Below, one piece after another: positions 13,131 to 13,598 of a stretch of DNA of 13,598 nucleotides; the stretch's first letter is position 1, and each line of letters begins with the position of its first letter. Under the pieces are notes generated by a model. That model had not been told where the DNA came from and made no database searches. It saw nothing but the letters and a program-made list of their open reading frames with translations. The position numbers were made by a program, and so were the translations under genes. The stretch covers positions 1 to 13,598 of the forward strand of contig CAYYWP010000127.1 in NCBI GenBank assembly GCA_964475125.1, read 5' to 3'. The stretch is from CAYYWP01 sp964475125. Its GTDB lineage: Bacteria > Desulfobacterota > Binatia > HRBIN30 > CADEER01.

Positions 13131-13302
13131 GTCGGTCCCCATCCCAGGCTACCGACAATTGCGGATGGTAGCGGAGCGTCTCCAAGCGGGGAATTCGGGG
13201 ACCGAGCCAAGCGGCGGTCGCCTCCAAAATAGGGTTCGCCTCGACTGCGCTCGCAGTGGTCGCGATCAGGACCGTTAGCAAGCTGAACAGAAGCCACGTC
13301 AT
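12922..13302 (-). CDS. Small secreted or membrane-anchored protein, unknown family
   Basis: A 126-residue protein with the signal peptide MTWLLFSLLTVLIATTASAV, then VEANPILEATAAWLGPRI, PRLETLRYHPQLSVAWDGDR and an aromatic-rich segment with RYYEHRPQRYDLPLAVVLPL. WVLFNGRFWGRYAWALGRYG and a basic tail (RRRRR) follow. I do not recognise the family. The segment LAVVLPLVPEWVLF could be a second membrane helix, followed by a cytoplasmic basic end. Start alternatives are ATG 13302, used because it begins the signal peptide, or GTG 13326 eight codons upstream; neither has a strong Shine-Dalgarno. It spans one 413-bp tandem unit: the N-terminal 24 codons come from copy 2 of the 313-bp repeat, the middle from the unique 100 bp, and the C-terminal part from copy 1. 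It lies directly upstream of the FTVHGR-type gene (32-bp gap). Confidence 0.6.
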   Translation of the reverse strand: MTWLLFSLLTVLIATTASAVEANPILEATAAWLGPRIPRLETLRYHPQLSVAWDGDRLRYYEHRPQRYDLPLAVVLPLVPEWVLFNGRFWGRYAWALGRYGIGVAMRRRRRSRQAAAVEAGPEPRG

Positions 13303-13543
13303 TGCCGTAGCCAACAGCTGCCTCACACCGCCACTCAACCGCGCGGTTCCGGGCCCGCCTCGACCGCAGCCGCTTGTCGGGACCGGCGACGGCGCCTCAT
13401 TGCCACGCCGATGCCGTACCGACCGAGCGCCCACGCGTAACGCCCCCAGAAGCGTCCATTAAACAACACCCACTCCGGCACCAGGGGCAGCACAACCGCT
13501 AACGGGAGGTCGTAGCGCTGCGGCCGATGTTCATAGTAGCGAA
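13231..13543. repeat. 313-bp perfect direct repeat, copy 2 (cut by an IS end)
   Basis: Identical to 12818-13130. Its right edge coincides exactly with the first base of the IS3-like end at 13544, so the repeat probably stopped matching because the insertion sequence entered this copy, not because the duplication ended there. Confidence 0.95.
13335..13543 (-). pseudogene. 5'-truncated second copy of the small secreted protein gene
   Basis: On the minus strand, copy 2 of the repeat encodes the same C-terminal 69 residues (RYYEHRPQRYDLPL … PRG, stop at 13335-13337) as the intact gene at 12922-13302. At 13544 the frame runs into the IS end, so the start and signal peptide are missing. It is a gene remnant created by duplication followed by IS insertion, unless the missing part lies beyond the element. 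Confidence 0.7.
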
Positions 13544-13598
13544 TGAGCTGGCCCCGGTTTTCTTGGACACGGAACAGGAGCTATTCCGATGGACAAGG
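13544..13598 (+). mobile_element. Left end of an IS3-family-like insertion sequence (runs off window)
   Basis: The DNA changes abruptly at 13544 to TGAGCTGGCCCC, then GGTTTTCTTGGACACGGAAC. A TGA(G/A)-TGxCCCC start with a nearby TTGGACAC is the look of IS3-family terminal inverted repeats as I remember them. A Shine-Dalgarno (GGAG, 13577-13580) stands eight bases before an ATG at 13589 (MDK…), where the first transposase reading frame (orfA) of IS3-type elements usually begins. Only 55 bases are visible, so the subgroup, the second end and the target duplication cannot be read. Confidence 0.6.
13589..13598 (+). CDS. Probable transposase orfA, first codons only
   Basis: ATG GAC AAG G… begins eight bases after a GGAG Shine-Dalgarno inside the IS end. 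Only three codons are present before the window closes. The assignment as the IS3-type OrfA (helix-turn-helix subunit) rests on its position behind the terminal repeat and is inferred. Confidence 0.4.

Noticed and set aside
1..13598. CRISPR arrays, rRNA or tRNA genes
   Set aside because: No regularly spaced short repeats, cloverleaf-like structures or rRNA-like sequence were seen on either strand.

Overview
The window is high-GC bacterial chromosomal DNA (roughly two-thirds G+C by eye) with short intergenic gaps, many ATG/TGA-type gene overlaps and a strong G/C preference at third codon positions. Gene content (HugZ/DUF2470, DUF3047, DUF547, MauE/DoxX-like, DUF2332, split chromate transporter, a secreted FTVHGR-type protein) fits an uncultured soil or aquatic Gram-negative of the broad 'Deltaproteobacteria'/Myxococcota/Binatota/Acidobacteriota kind. 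The sequence alone does not fix the phylum.

Layout. 1-447: 3' end of a ferritin-like diiron protein (+), convergent with a HugZ-type flavin/heme protein (-, 550-1347) across an A/T-rich inverted repeat built of TTTTGCC-like words. 1407-2687: a circularly permuted ATP-grasp-like protein (+), divergent from hugZ. 2679-3076: three copies of a GC-rich stem-loop repeat. 3178-5271: a minus-strand operon of a phospholipase-D-superfamily protein followed by two short chromate-transporter proteins, all overlapping; a DUF3047 exported protein (5363-6109) lies upstream. 6245-7770: an island of visibly lower GC with a small KGG-type protein (+), a bidirectional hairpin terminator, a DUF3800 protein (-) and, just upstream of it, a frameshifted small winged-helix-like gene (-). 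7845-8216: an NTF2-like protein (-). 8293-9670: a DUF547 lipoprotein and a MauE-like membrane protein (+), overlapping. 9662-9822: more copies of the stem-loop repeat. 9860-10960: a DUF2332 protein (+), convergent with a winged-helix SAM methyltransferase (-, 11035-12129). 12230-13543: two small secreted proteins (-) involved in a 413-bp tandem duplication with 313 bp of perfect repeat; its second copy is cut by the left end of an IS3-type insertion sequence that runs off the window.

The most unusual signals are these. (i) An intergenic stem-loop repeat with at least four copies; one inverted copy keeps the hairpin through paired, compensating base changes, and two plus-strand copies supply the TAG stop codon of the preceding gene. 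(ii) A DUF3800 gene paired with a broken helix-turn-helix-like partner that can be rebuilt by skipping one base. (iii) The tandem duplication, which lets one signal-peptide-coding segment head two different secreted proteins. All functional assignments come from motif recognition by eye; no database search was run.
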